In this document: positions 11,501 through 25,460 of the stretch, in pieces | Position numbering within the stretch: position 1 is the first letter of the stretch | How the letters are laid out: each line of letters begins with the position of its first letter | Assembly (NCBI GenBank): GCA_030248215.1 | Contig: JASANG010001912.1 | Span: forward strand, 20,824-84,823 | Source: Enoplolaimus lenunculus | Lineage: Eukaryota > Nematoda > Enoplea > Enoplida > Thoracostomopsidae | DNA length: 64,000 bases | Direction of reading: 5' to 3' | Notes under the pieces: generated by a model | Told to the model about the DNA's origin: nothing | Databases searched by the model: none | What the model saw: only the letters and a program-made list of their open reading frames with translations | Program-made: the position numbers and the translations under genes

Positions 11501-13219
11501 TTTTTTCTACGACTTCGTTCTGCGTAAACTTTTTGCAGCGACTTCGAATGTTATCACAAGCATTGTTTGCCTCAAAAAATTACGCTGCTTTATAAACCCG
11601 CATACATGTCCAGGCATTTCATTAGTTTTCCAATTATTTTTTACGATATATACTGTGTAAGCATAAACGGCTCATGTAAAGATCAGGATCGGAACGTATG
11701 CAGGACTGGAACAGAGTAAGCTTAAATTTTAGATTATTTTTTGCTGAGGCTTAAGCTTGGTCTAAACTCATTCTTACGCTTAGCCTTAGGCTTAGGCTTA
11801 GTAACACTGCTTATACTACTGTTACGGCCCTGTTCATTACATTGACCAGCTAAATCAAGCCAGAATTTTACTACTGATTATACTAGTAAGATATCTTCTG
11901 AAATTTGTCCTTTTAATTTACGAAACAGTGTCAAAGATCGGGTAAATAAATGATGCAGAAAAAACAAACCAGCATGAATAACACCATCTATCACAGCAGC
12001 CGTCGCAGGAATACAGTGATGATCGCGAACAATTTTTTCCAAACTCATCGCCATTCTGCAAAATTGTAAACCTGCCACATCACGGGTATATCGAGAAAAA
12101 AGACCAGGGGAGCCCAGAAATTGGGATCAATTTAAACGTTTACTGTAAGGGTATGAATTTAAACAAAAAGTCACGGTGTGCTGTATACCCAGTTGACATT
12201 TCGTTGTGGGGTCGGAATAGGTAGGACCAACGCATCTGTCAATCGCTAATATGATTTCGTAAACCGGCAAAATGGTCGCTATAAGGAATAATTTGGATCC
12301 AACGGAACAGCCAGAAAATATTCACGAAGTGCACGCGGAGTGTTACGAGAGCTCACTTAAGATTATTTGAACGAGTCGTTTTCTGGCATGTTCGTTAGTA
12401 ACAAAGTTCACTGAAGAACTGACGGTACCGCGTAAGGAATATATAGGGTTGAGTCCGGGGTCTTTGAAAATTGGCTAAAACATAGTCTTTTATACAGACC
12501 CGTAGCCAGCTCACTATGCTAGGGGGCTAATAATTTTTCGTGAGGGGGCATACAAGGGTTTGCAGTGACTTACAAAGAAGGTTAAAAATTGTCTAGGCGG
12601 GCCAAATTTTTTCCAAGGGTGCTGCGATCTCCCTGGACCCTCCCTTAGCTACGGGCAAGCTTGTAAGATGAATTGACAAAATGTTAATGATCATTCGACA
12701 AAGAGTTGCGTTTCATGTATCGAAAAAAATAAACAGAACTTTGGGTCAATTATTGTTTTCCCATAATTCAAGGGAACCTAAAAGGGAAAAACTTTAATTG
12801 ACTCTAGTCGAGTAAATTTAGTTATATTTTTTGAGAAATTTATTTTCCAACTCTAGAAATAGTATATAGGATACACTAACTCTACACAATGTAATTTACC
12901 TATTCCTTGCCAAGGGCAAGCTCATATGACCCTAAGCAAGATGGGGAGTTGTCGCCCATCAACCCTACATACTAAAGTAATTTATTTTTGGAACACTAAA
13001 CTTTTATAACGAAATACTTTTTCTTTTAATAGAGAGCACTTTTATGAAGCTTATTTTACAATAGCAAACGTACTCATAATTTTTAAGATGTCGCATGCCC
13101 CCATGTGTAATCACAGTGCTTTCGAGTGCAATAATTCGTGAAATTTTTGCTGCACATTTTGAATTCAGTGCTTCTGCAACTTCTTCCGATATAACAATTT
13201 GCAGAGCGTCTGCTAAAAT
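843..13219 (-). CDS. Bifunctional pseudouridine-5'-phosphate glycosidase / PfkB kinase, 12 exons seen, partial at both ends
   Basis: The family phosphorylates pseudouridine (PfkB half) and splits pseudouridine 5'-phosphate to uracil and ribose 5-phosphate (glycosidase half). Exons were placed by GT..AG sites, phase and motifs: 13074-13216/9, 11970-12055, 11132-11220, 9984-10095, 9057-9163, 8093-8219, 6043-6163, 5390-5475, 4304-4491, 2454-2504, 1849-1995, 843-1013. All junctions keep frame. Glycosidase landmarks in order: [108 protein letters not shown]. The Glu of ALEST, the Lys of AKRDLS and the Lys of AGVKS sit where the catalytic residues lie in bacterial YeiN. About 353 residues of glycosidase and 123 of kinase are covered. 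Exon 1 opens in phase 1, so a 5' exon (possibly a mitochondrial leader) is missing; the donor of exon 12 is less certain than the others. Confidence 0.9.
1259..1505. mobile_element. MITE with about 60-base inverted ends (ACTGGGTACAT type)
   Basis: The left end ACTGGGTACATCCTGTGTAG is mirrored at the right end as TACTGGGAACATTTTGTGCA on the other strand; similarity continues inward through the AATGTACCC and TTTTGGC blocks to a GAGGGG centre. Partial copies of the same end occur near 8895-8990 and 9692-9755. No open frame. It lies in the intron between exons 11 and 12 of the fusion gene. Flanking bases show no clear target duplication. Confidence 0.75.
2829..3084. mobile_element. hAT-like MITE (CAGTGGCGGATCC ends) with exact 8-base target duplication
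   Basis: The element begins CAATAGCGGATTCATG and ends CTGGATCCGCCACTG. It is flanked by ATTTGTAC at 2821-2828 and 3085-3092, an exact 8-base duplication as hAT transposases make. The body is clearly related to the copy at 47612-47993, including the AACAGCATCTCGACAAAA block, and holds a remnant of an inner MITE end (CATTTGGGACACTGCAGTAT). The 113-codon open frame over it is repeat sequence, not a gene. Confidence 0.85.
3428..3820. repeat. Degenerate word array, GACAACTCGTCGACC
   Basis: About 390 bases made of imperfect 17-19-base units around CCCGACAACTCGTCGACC, with two near-identical 62-base blocks at 3540-3660. A related array lies at 59695-59815, with the shared lead CGACAATTCGTCGCC. Several overlapping frames stay open only because the word lacks stops. 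It lies in the intron between exons 9 and 10 of the fusion gene. Confidence 0.8.
4090..4195. repeat. Remnant of the TTAGGC-word family
   Basis: AAGGCTTAGGCTCAGGCTTAG and the following GGCGTAGGTAAGGCC are the internal words of the element family described at 30262-30476; recognisable ends are not preserved here. Confidence 0.5.
4979..5281. mobile_element. About 300-base MITE with 45-base inverted ends (TATGTCATAGG type)
   Basis: The left end, TATGTCATAGGACAATCTGC then TATTCAGGCCAATTAC, is inverted at the right end, where GTAATTGGCCTGAACAGCAG is followed by ATTGGCCTACGACACATA. Short words such as CCAATCTGCTATTC recur inside. It lies in the intron between fusion-gene exons 8 and 9. No open frame and no sure target duplication. 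Confidence 0.8.
5588..5742. mobile_element. hAT-like MITE, CCCGTAGCC family, copy 1
   Basis: Left end GGGTCTGCAGCCAAGGGGG pairs with right end CTGGCTGCGGGCCTG. The middle, with TTTGTAAGTCACTGAAAATC and CTTGTGTGCCCCTCC, is shared with the copies at 9541-9663 and 12495-12661. These ends match the GGCCCGTAGCCAGG class of hAT termini as I know them. Confidence 0.7.
7470..7570. repeat. GGAC/GACG simple repeat
   Basis: About 100 bases dominated by ACGGACGGACGG-type tetranucleotide repeats with scattered A substitutions; no coding sense. It lies in the intron between fusion-gene exons 6 and 7. Confidence 0.85.
9541..9663. mobile_element. hAT-like MITE, CCCGTAGCC family, copy 2
   Basis: It ends GAGCTGGCTACAGGCCTGA and shares the TTGTAAGTCATTAAAAACAC body with the copies at 5588 and 12495. 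The left end is eroded. It lies in the intron between fusion-gene exons 4 and 5. Confidence 0.6.
10224..10499. mobile_element. TTAA-flanked 276-base MITE (piggyBac-like target)
   Basis: The inverted ends GCCGTGTTCACACGTGCAA and TTGCACGTGTGAATAGGGC are directly flanked by TTAA at 10220-10223 and 10500-10503. Inner copies of TTGCA-GTGCAAGTTGCAGC-like words recur toward both ends. A TTAA target is the hallmark of piggyBac-type transposases; the family assignment is inference since no transposase is present. Intron between fusion-gene exons 3 and 4. Confidence 0.8.
11669..11848. mobile_element. TTAGGC-word hAT-like element, degraded copy
   Basis: The left end GGCTCATGTAAAGATCAGGA and the right end GGCCCTGTTCATTACATTGA correspond to the ends of the family copies with verified 8-base duplications (30262, 52249). 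Inside are GCTTAGCCTTAGGCTTAGG words. The flanking bases are only loosely alike, so no exact target duplication is claimed. Intron between fusion-gene exons 2 and 3. Confidence 0.7.
12495..12661. mobile_element. hAT-like MITE, CCCGTAGCC family, copy 3
   Basis: It runs from CAGACCCGTAGCCAGC to TTAGCTACGGGCAAG, with the shared GTGACTTACAAAG body of copies 1 and 2 and G-rich stretches next to both ends. Intron between fusion-gene exons 1 and 2. Confidence 0.7.
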
Positions 13220-13324
13220 CAATAAACCGTAATTCGAAGCGCAAAAACGCCAAACACGAGTTAGGACATGAAAAATAGCGAATTTAAAATGAATCAGAGT
13301 GTACTTAGAACTGTAGCAAAAAAG

Positions 13325-13985
13325 TAACTATTCTAAGCAGTTTTAGATGCAAAAAATCGCAATGTTTTTCAAGAGGCAAAGATCTTGGTGAATTCTAAGC
13401 ATGTTTTAGATGCAAAAAATCGTAATGTTGTTCGAGAGCCAAAAATCTTACTTAATTCTAACGAGTTTTCGATGCAAAAAATTGAAATGTTTTTCGAGAG
13501 CCAAAAACCTTACTTAATTCTAACGAGTTTTAGATGCAAAAAATCGAAATGTTTTTCGAGAGCCAAAAATATTAGTGAATTCTAACCAGTTTTAGATGCA
13601 AAAATCGCAATGTTTTTCAAGAGCCAAAGATCGTAGTGAATTCTAACCTGTTTTAGATGCAAAAATCGCAATGTTTTTCGAAAACCAAAAATATTAGTGA
13701 ATTCTAACCAGTTTTGGATGCACAAATCGCAATGTTTTTCAAGAGCCAAAGATCTTAGTGAATTCTAAGCAGTTTTGGATGCAAAAATCGCAATGTTTTT
13801 CAAGCGCCAAAGATCTTAGTGAATTCTAACCCGTTTCAGATGCAAAAAATCGCAATGTTGTTCAAGAGCCAAAGATCTTAGTGAATTCTAAACAGTTTTA
13901 GACACAAAATCGAAATGTTTTTCGACAACCAAAAATAGTGAATTCTAACCCGTTTTAGATGCAAAAAATCGCAATGTTTTTGAAC
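13325..13985. repeat. Minisatellite, unit about 55-59 bases, about 11-12 units
   Basis: Tandem units read GTTTTAGATGCAAAAAATCG then CAATGTTTTTCAAGAGCC and an AAAGATCTTAGTGAATTCTAA segment. Units vary by single bases and short indels. The array starts about 100 bases upstream of the first recognised exon of the fusion gene, so it lies in its 5' intron or upstream region. Open frames over it are artefacts of the unit. Confidence 0.9.
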
Positions 13986-14394
13986 GCGTGACTGTAGCAA
14001 CCTGGCAACTGGCAATAACATTACGCATACATGTTAATGTTCCCATTTCGTATGGTTCCGATAGGTTTTCGTTTATATAGTAGATTGACGAATACAAGGT
14101 TATAAAAGCATACCAAACGGTTCTGTAAATGTAAGTATGAACTGTTTTAGACAATCGTTACATAAAATAATTCTGACAGGTCAGTACCGACCGGGGGAGG
14201 TGGGATACGGAGCCGTGGCCCTTATTGGAATCAGTCGGGGTCCCCAATCGGAACCATTGCGTGCGTCATAATTTACATTAGATACAAAAATTACGCCTAG
14301 CTTGCCGGTGACTTCACTGGTAATAGAAATTGTACAGCTTGACAATTATACAAGCGCTAGGCCGGTGATTTAGACCCCGATCTCGCAGGAAAAA

Positions 14395-14530
14395 ATGACC
14401 TCCTCCGAAAAATGACCCCCAATCATATTTTCACCGGGTCGGAAGTACTGTAGTGTAAAAAATGACCCCCAAAAAGAGATTCTCATTTTTACACAGTGTC
14501 GCGCTGGAAAAATGACCCCCGTTCAATGTT
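14395..14530. repeat. Word array AAAAATGACCCCC
   Basis: Four or five spaced copies of AAAAATGACCCCC, plus an inverted TCATTTTTACACAGTG segment, sit beside GGTCCCC-rich flanks from about 14200. The pattern looks like a short transposon with internal repeated words, but I could not fix its ends. Confidence 0.55.
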
Positions 14531-14559
14531 GACTCCGGTAAGTTGTACACAAAACTTGT

Positions 14560-15090
14560 ACTACAATTATCGTCTGTGAAAATAAATTACCCTACTTCGC
14601 GCTAGCGAAAATTCAAAAACACAATGAAATTTTAATTTAGATAACAAAACTAAGCAAACCACTCTTATCGCTCATAATTTGAGGAACGGGCGCCCATATC
14701 GCTGAACTGTTATGGATGGCGCTTTACTTGCGCGTCTTATGCCTGACGTGTGTGATTACAAACAAGGTATGGTTGCCAAAACTAAAATCCGCTTAAAATA
14801 TTTAATGTTCGCGACTGAAACTATTTACATGCTTCAAAATCATCTTACGGTAAAACAGAAGTGTGCCTTGGGTTGTTCGCCCTCCCTCAAATCCAACTTC
14901 AGGCCCTTTGGCAATGGAAAATCAAGTTTCGGTGGGCGTTCGATGTTGGTCCAGTCCACTCTCCCGAGCTGGTTCCGATGCCGACATTAATATTTTCGAA
15001 TTTTTTATTTCTGAGAACGAAACGTGTGAAGTATTAGCCATTATTCTCGGAGCTATGTGGGCTATGTTAATCTACAATGTCTAAAACTCA
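14560..15090 (+). other. Unassigned stretch with a 92-codon open frame
   Basis: An ATG at 14712 opens 92 codons starting MDGALLARLMPDVCDY; after GATTACAAACAAG there is a GTATGG that could be a donor. I recognise no domain and cannot link it to another exon. It could be a small exon or chance. Confidence 0.2.
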
Positions 15091-15094
15091 GAAA

Positions 15095-15200
15095 ATAGTG
15101 ATGTGCCAACTTCAAAGTTTGGCCAATTCCGATACCGATTGTTTTATTTTCAAATTTTGCCAATGCCAAACCGACATATGCCGAGACTGATGTCGATACT
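15095..15200. repeat. CCGATACCGA-word remnant
   Basis: GATGTGCCAACTTCAAAG is followed by degenerate CCGATACCGAT and GCCGAGACTGATGTCGATAC words. It resembles the left part of the complete element at 34521-34908. Confidence 0.5.
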
Positions 15201-15379
15201 AAATTTAAACCGAATCATACTTTAAGGAATGATAGTATTACTAAGTCACATGGTCAGAAACGTAAAAACTCAAAACGTAACAAGCAAAAACAACTATGGC
15301 AACTTTAATTCCTAGTGCCTAGAAATATTTTATATATATACAAAAAATTGCGCACCAATACTCCAAACAGAAGTTCTGT

Positions 15380-15805
15380 ACTGCAGTTGAAGGGTGACCG
15401 GACAGAAGGCCGCAATACAAATGGTCGTTGCCAAGATGGCTGTCGGACAAACAACCGTATGGATAAATGGCCTTCGGGGCAGAAGATCATCTGGACAAAA
15501 GGCCGTCCCGAAAAGGCCGCCTGGGCAAAAGATTAATTTTGCGTTAATCCGTTATGTATTCGTTAAAAATTAGTAATGGTCATTAGCTGTTGAACTACGC
15601 CATGGGCTCTGTACGGTCTTATGTCCGAACGGCCATTTGTCAGGACGACCTTTTGTTCAGATGGAATGTCCGAACGGCACTTTGTCCGGACGGCCATTTG
15701 ACCAAATGGCAGTCTTTTGTCGAGAACCGGTTGGCCTTTGGTTATAGGCGGCCTTTTATCCGGCGGCCATCTGTCTGGTGGCCTTCTGTCCGGGCGCAGA
15801 GTTAA
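15380..15805. repeat. Word array GGACGGCC/TTTGTCC with opposed halves
   Basis: From 15380 to 15535, ACAGAAGGCCGCAATACAAA-type words run one way; from 15600 to 15805, words such as GGACGGCCATTTG and TTTTGTCCGG mirror them. The mirror arrangement around an AT-rich centre suggests a foldback element with internal words. No terminal duplication found. Confidence 0.65.
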
Positions 15806-16069
15806 AGACAATAGTGTCTAGCTCTTCGTCCGCGATATTTTCTTCAAGTCGTGCACACGTGGCAAACAATTTCGCTCGGTCCAGCTACCCACTTCGCCAA
15901 AAATTTACAGAACCTAAAACAGAACTCTGGAATTGGTCTCGAAGCCAGCAAGGGGAGCGCGGCCGTGGCGAATCTCATATATCCCACCAAAAAATTTAGA
16001 ACCGTCACTGGTAAGGCCCTAAGTTTAATACTTTTTAGGTGGAAACGCAACAAACAGCCTAGCCGAATC

Positions 16070-16473
16070 AAAGGCGGATCCAGGGGTGGGATGGGGGATG
16101 CATCCCTTCACCGGCTGCCGAGCGTAAATGTTTTTCGGGGTTAAAATAAAAGTTACAATGGTAACTTTTGGTCCGATATCTCAAAACTTCACAGTTGTTT
16201 AGCGTATGCTCAAGCTTAAGCCTAAACCTGAGTCTAATGCTAAACATCTAAATAGCCTAAGCTTATGGGAAATTGAGATATTACACGGGAAATTAGGATT
16301 TTGGGAAATTGCGATATTATTAAGAAAATTGGGATGGACCTGTTGTAAACATGGGCCAGTGTTTGTGACTTGTGGCTGTTTTTATATGCGCAAAAATATG
16401 TATTAACATGTACCAAAACTTAATATTTTCCACTTGTGCATCCCCCCACCAGAAATTTCTGGATCCGACACTG
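16070..16473. mobile_element. hAT-like MITE, CAGTGGCGGATCC family
   Basis: Ends AAGGCGGATCCAGGGGTGGG and CAGAAATTTCTGGATCCGAC-ACTG face each other, with GGGATGCATCCC near the left and TGCATCCCCCC near the right end. The flanks AGCCGAAT and AGCAGGAT match at 6 of 8 bases, consistent with an old target duplication. A CTTAAGCCTAAACC stretch near 16210 suggests a nested TAAGCC-word remnant. Confidence 0.7.
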
Positions 16474-17115
16474 AGCAGGATTCTCTCCGCCAATCACAGT
16501 TTCTCGGTACGCCACTGGTAAACGGAACCTTTATAAAATTTGATTTTAAAAACGCCAACAATGTAGTTGCAATAAACAACTGATAAAATACTTTAGACTG
16601 CATACAACATGCTGTATTGAATTTTACACAATTTCACGGCACATTCTATTTGCTTTAAACACTGTTACCGTGTACGCAAAGGTGGTGGCGGATCACAAGG
16701 ATACCGCACTGGAAATCGGCAAATAAAACTTGTTTCATATTTGTGTCATTTCTTGCGTTAGATGACTGGTTCAGCGGATCTAATTTACTATTAATATTTG
16801 AACCAAGACTATTAAGAAGCTCGTTTTGCATCAAAGGAATGAAGCTGTTTATTGTGTAAAAGGAACAACAATAACGTAATGTATATACATTTTAACAGTT
16901 GGCACACAAATTTGTAAGCGAGAGAAAAATTTTAGATAACTTTGGCGCAGTGCTAATCGTACGGCGACGTCCGGAGCCGTACAACAATGCAAAAACATTT
17001 GTTTATGAGTTGTTTGCCATGTAGAAATTGACGCGCTTTGCGGCACAGCGCCTTTTACGGTGACGAACGGCGCCGCTCATCATCAAAAATTTAAAAGCGA
17101 TATCATAAGTACTTA

Positions 17116-17497
17116 TACTGTATTGACCCGAATAAGAAGGGGGTCCCCATTTTGAGTCCGAAACTAGAGTACCTAAATCTTAATTAGGGTCCATAAATGT
17201 CAATTAACCCTAATTGTAGCGCATAAATGACTCCAGGACCAAATAATTTGAGTTTGAAATTTTAAAGCGTACTTAAATGTTGAAAGTACTATAACCTTGT
17301 ATTATCCCTCAGCTATTGACGCAAGACAAATAAACGTTTAACTTAACGGATAATTGCAGTACCGGATATATATCAGTAACGAAGGGTGGCGGAATGTGGG
17401 TTAAAAATAAATAACAGTCCGTAACCGAATAACAAAGGGGTTACCCTCTGGAGAGGCCAAATAAATTCGTCCCCCGCTTATTCGAGTCACTACAGTA
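17116..17497. mobile_element. 382-base MITE with TACTGTA(T/G)TGACCCGAATAAG ends
   Basis: The left end TACTGTATTGACCCGAATAA and the inverted right end TACTGTAGTGACTCGAATAA (read on the other strand) are each followed by a G-run. TA at both edges fits Tc1/mariner-type insertion. Partial copies: 47760-47945 (nested in another MITE), 48330-48640 (inverted) and 63510-63722. The shared body contains CAATTAACCCTAATTGTAGC and AACGGATAATTGCAGTACCG. No coding frame. Confidence 0.85.
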
Positions 17498-17847
17498 CCT
17501 TTTATATATCAAACTCAAAAAACAAAGCATTCGAACACAAAACTACTTCACATACACAAGCTCCACCGCAAGGCAGTTTCTGCAGTAAAACTAATTGGAA
17601 AAAAGACCAAAGTATCAGCTCTATCTTACAAACAATATACACCAATAAACCAAATCTGCTCGCAAAAATAGTCAAGACCTTTTGTTCAATACTCTGACTC
17701 ATATTGGAATACAGAATTTTTTGTCAGCTCCAGCTACTTAAGTGGTGAAACAATGCAATTATTCCAAAAAATTATACACAATAGTATTTCGGATATTCGG
17801 ATACCAATTCCAGATATTTTTCATGCCGGATGTACGGTGACCGCTTG

Positions 17848-18283
17848 TGCGTAGCCAGGGGAGGCCAAGAGGGCCATGGCTCTTCAATGGTTTTGGAAAC
17901 ATTTCATTTTTGAATAAATTGAAGCTAGGATGCCCGGTGCGTTTCACTCCAACACATTTGTTGTTGATGTTTCCTATTATCCTGGATCAGACAAGGGCGA
18001 TATTTCATATAAAAAGGTAAGAATTAACATCTTTGAACTATTATGTTAGGTAGTGATGGGCATCGATATTTTTAAATCCCCTAAATTAATATATTTGTGA
18101 ATACAAATTATATGTATTGTCACAAAATTTGTAGTTTTGATTCCGATCCCGGTATAATCCAGTTCCATTTTGCACCCTGCTGCACATGCTAAATTGTAGA
18201 AAATTGATTAACTACTATATATTTAAAGTATTTGTGAGATATCTGGCCCGCCCCCAAACAAAAGTCCTGGCTACGCCCATCGG
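17848..18283. mobile_element. Probable hAT-like element, GTAGCCAGG ends, with nested remnant
   Basis: The left end GTGCGTAGCCAGGGGAGGCC and right end AAAGTCCTGGCTACGCCC are inverted. Inside, TTCCGATCCCGGTATAATCC then TTGCACCCTGC is the right end of a CAGGGTGCAA element, suggesting an insertion within this one. Confidence 0.6.
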
Positions 18284-18817
18284 TGACCTTCTATAAAAGC
18301 AAGCCATAGTCGAAGTACAAGCCTTAGCCCACATCTAGACTCAAAACTGTCCTGGTAAAGCCGAACGACACACCGAAAACATGGGCTTGCAGCTCTCTAT
18401 ACTGTCCGAAATACCACAGGTTCGAAGCTGTCCCAAGACACACAGCAAAAATTAGGTGTAGATCCAGCAAAACGAGACTCTCTCAGGGTTGCGTGGTCCC
18501 GATGCCCTTTCAACATGGTATTGGTGAAACAGAAATTTTAGTTGCGACATCTTGCCAAATACCAAGGAGTGCTGGATAAAAAAGTCAAAGTATAACTTTC
18601 GAGTGGAAAAATACACAGTGTGAAACTTGCAGACTATTAAATGTAATGGAACAGGTAAATGTATTTTTAGGCAAATTTATAACATATAACAATATCCTCA
18701 AATATTACAGATTTTATATTTGTGGGGGCAGAGATTGAACTTCAATTAATCATAAAAGTAAAAACTCTGACTTTTAAAGCTGACTTAAAGCTGAAAACAG
18801 GTTTAGACTCAAAGGTC

Positions 18818-19745
18818 CAAGCGGATCCAGAGGGTACTAGTAGGGAGGCATAAGCACCCTGTCATAAAATTTATTGTGATGAAATGGTAATGGGTCATCC
18901 ACGTTAAAATGCACGCACATATGTAAAAAATGTCCCTCTCTTTTGGGTCCTCGCGTTGTCCCTACCCACTCTCTTTATACACTGTGTCATATGTCAGTAT
19001 GCCATTGTCTGAACTTTTAGACAATGAATATGGTTTAGGCATAAATATTTACTTGTCCTGACATCATTATCAGGAACTGTTATTGTCCATAGTCCCTCGG
19101 AAGGGAGTCAGTTTTTTGCGTTGAATTATGGGCGTGAATATGTGTGCACAGCTTGTGTTTTTATATGTGTGCACGGGCACTAACGTAATGTCGTGACATC
19201 CTACAAACAACATGTATTCATCCAGAGTCCCTTCCGACAGAGTTTAGACAATCACCACTATCTATGTACAGCTATGAAACTGGTTTAGGCATAAATATTT
19301 ACTTGTCCTGACATCCTTATCAGGAACTGTTATTGTCCATAGTCCCTCGGAAGGGAGTCAGTTTTTTGCGTTGAATTATGGGCGTGAATATGTGTGCACA
19401 GCTTGTGTTTTTATATGTGTGCACGGGCACTAACGTAATGTCCTGACATCCTACAGACAACATGTATTCATCCAGAGTCCCTTCCGACAGAGTTTAGACA
19501 ATCACCACTATCTATGTACAGCTATGAAACTGTATCTTGCATCCCATCCAGCTAGGATATGTATTTCGATGCTGTTCCAAATGGGGTAAGTGGACCATTT
19601 ATCGGCGCGTGCATTTTAACGTGGATGACCCATATGGTGACTTTTACCTTGCAATTTTTTCCCTCAGAAAATTTAGCACATACAGCACACAGTACAAACT
19701 GCGTTTTTGCCACCAACCATCGGAAATTTCTCTATCCGCCCCTGC
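18818..19745. mobile_element. Long inverted-repeat element with GGCGGATCCAGAG-type ends
   Basis: The left end GCGGATCCAGAGGGTACTAG opposes the right end GGAAATTTCTCTATCCGCCCCTG. A second inverted pair lies inside: GGGTCATCCACGTTAAAATG near 18892 and its complement near 19615-19640. The centre is occupied by the 250-base tandem duplication listed separately. No transposase frame. No clear target duplication. Confidence 0.75.
19031..19530. repeat. Perfectly phased 250-base tandem duplication
   Basis: Two 250-base units, 19031-19280 and 19281-19530, both starting TGGTTTAGGCATAAATATTT and ending near GTACAGCTATGAAAC, differ at only a few positions. Each unit contains CCCTCGGAAGGGAGTCAG and the inverted CAGAGTCCCTTCCGACAG. 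High identity implies a recent duplication inside the surrounding transposon. Confidence 0.92.
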
Positions 19746-20815
19746 TCAACACATGGACGTTCCTATAAAGCGCAGATTTCAGAGCTGATCATTTGCCGGA
19801 AAATGGTTGTGAGGAAGTTGAATCCACGTTAAATATTTTTTGAAAGCAAGCGCAGTAATCTAAACACGTCCAACTTCTGCATAAAATTGACTTTTTTGAA
19901 CATTGCTAACAATCTAGGGAACACATCCTACTGTTTCTATTTGCATACGACACTATTTACAAGCTATCCATATTGTCAAAGGTAGGACGGTTTAAAATTT
20001 TACGATATGGGATTGTAGATACATAGCTAGGTTTCTAACAGGAACATGATTAAGAGCATTAAAATTTTAAGTAGCTTTGTTTGTAATTTAAATTGTTTTT
20101 AGCAAAGGGTTTTACTAAAAACAAATTTAGTTCAATATAATAAAATAGCAGCGGTTAAAAGTTTTTACATTGAAACAATTTTGGCTTGCACACAAATTTA
20201 AAACGTAAACCTCAATGTCGGCTTTGGACTTCGCAATTTGCCCTGTTTTTACGCCAAATTATCCTAAAACTGTGAGTTCTTGATACGTCCTATTCCAAAA
20301 TGATCTGATTAGGGTTAGTACTTTCTGGAGTGTTGAGGCCAAGTTTTGTGACTATAATACAAGCAATACGAACGAATAATGCGACAGCGTAGACGAAGTA
20401 AAAACGTAATCGACATTAATTTGACTCGCGAACAACGAAATTTTATGAAATTCCGGAAAAACTCCAAATTATGTCAAAATCGGGGTTAGTTCAAATTCTT
20501 TTGTCAAATCAGGGAAGGTTTGGTTTAAAATCAGTAATTGCAGGATAGTTTTGCGCAAACAATAAAACACGCGACGCGAATAACGCTTAATAATTCGTCG
20601 ACACTGTACGTAGTTGCAGATTTTCAACACAACGCAAAATCTGTAAAAAATACAAGCCGCCGTTGAAAATCCTTTGTTTTCCGAGCCGAAACATATAACT
20701 TCTCTGGAAATTCTGGTGTAAATTTGCTGTTCCGATTACGATTCCCGTACATCCATTTCAGTTCCGCTTTGCACCCTGCTGGTCATCATTATCCAGTTTT
20801 CCAACAGTATTGCAA

Positions 20816-20950
20816 AACAATAAAGATTGTGAACATACACGAGCACATGCACACGTCATTTAAATTACTTAAGTACATCTATGACAAAAATATGTCAAAG
20901 TAAGTCAATCAGTTTCATGGTAGTTGGCGTAAAATACAAATGATGGCGTA
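20816..20950. repeat. Dispersed repeat, mate at about 36999-37120
   Basis: Both copies carry AATAAAGATTGTG, ACACG-GCACATGCA and AAGTAAGTCAATCAGT then AGTTGGC and TACAAATGATGG in the same order and strand. Identity is high but with indels. The family is not known to me. Confidence 0.75.
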
Positions 20951-21051
20951 CAAATCATGGTTTCAAAGTTAAAACGCCGGAGCCGAATGTCGATTTTATT
21001 GAAGAAGCCGGAGCCGGATATCCGGTCGCACTTGGTGTCTTCTGGCTGTAC

Positions 21052-21428
21052 CAGGGTTCCGCTGGAATTCCTGTTCCTGCAATCAAGATGCATGAACCGG
21101 AATTTTATACTGTTTTGTGGCAGATTATTCATAATCATTTAAATGTTGGAAACTTTGAATTTGAAAAATCGTCATTTCAAAATGAGTGTATTTGCAATTA
21201 GCTCAATCTTGTGAATAAACCGTTTCTGATCTGTTTTCGTAAAACATGATGGTACAATAGCTGTAAATATGCTTAAGCCGTTTTTGGCAAGTTTTCGAAA
21301 GAGGCCAATATTGTAATTCGGTGACGCTGACGGAAATAATTTCGTATTCTGGTACCTGCTCCTGCAAACAAATTCAATTCCTGTTCCTGTTGCCATTCCG
21401 GGAAAACTTAGTTACTGTTGGAACCCTG
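21052..21428. mobile_element. hAT-like CAGGGTTCC element with GGAACAGG words and 8-base duplication
   Basis: The element begins CAGGGTTCCGCTGGAATTCC and ends TACTGTTGGAACCCTG. The flanks GGCTGTAC (21044-21051) and TGCTGTAC (21429-21436) agree at 7 of 8 bases. Words such as CCTGTTCCTG recur near both ends. It lies about 0.75 kb upstream of the first Rho gene. Confidence 0.85.
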
Positions 21429-22138
21429 TGCTGTACATATGCATTCGTCTTTCTCTGATCTGCGACATGACGGCATCATAATGAGCTGATGAGATCACAT
21501 GCGTCAGCCTGTCACAGGGCGGGTCCTGATATTAGGTTCTGGTTTATTATCCGTCAAAAACTGACAGTTTCGGTATCCGGTTTAAACCTACCGAATGCCC
21601 GATATTTACGGCTGTGACGCCGAATAACCAAAATTGCTTTTTACAAGCAAGCATCTTTAATATCTGGCTGCGATTACGTACATTTCTGAGTTGATACGTT
21701 TTAGCTAATTTAAACTTATATAAGCGAGCGACAGTTAAATGCATTTTTGGATTAAATAGTTTTAGTTTATCCGCAGCAGTTACTTATGAATTTTATAAAA
21801 AATTCAACGAAAAATAAATTATTTGAACATCCGGTATCCGGTTCCTATCCCGGTAAATAATTCAATATCCGTATCGTATCCGATTCCGACATCCGGTAAA
21901 TTAATATCGGTAGCACCCTGACCTGTCGGTATCGGCATCTGTGTCTAAAGCTTCCAAAACATAATCATAAACTTGATGATAAAAGTAATTTATTATGTTT
22001 AGCAAGCTCAAAAATCACTCCCAATTACGTCTTAAAAATAACAAACCGATATTTTAGGGCTCCGTATTAGCTGTTCCGCTAATATATTTTCCAGCGTCCA
22101 TTTACGCCCGGCATGCACCCATTTTATTCTAGGTGTGA

Positions 22139-25460
<3,322 letters not shown>

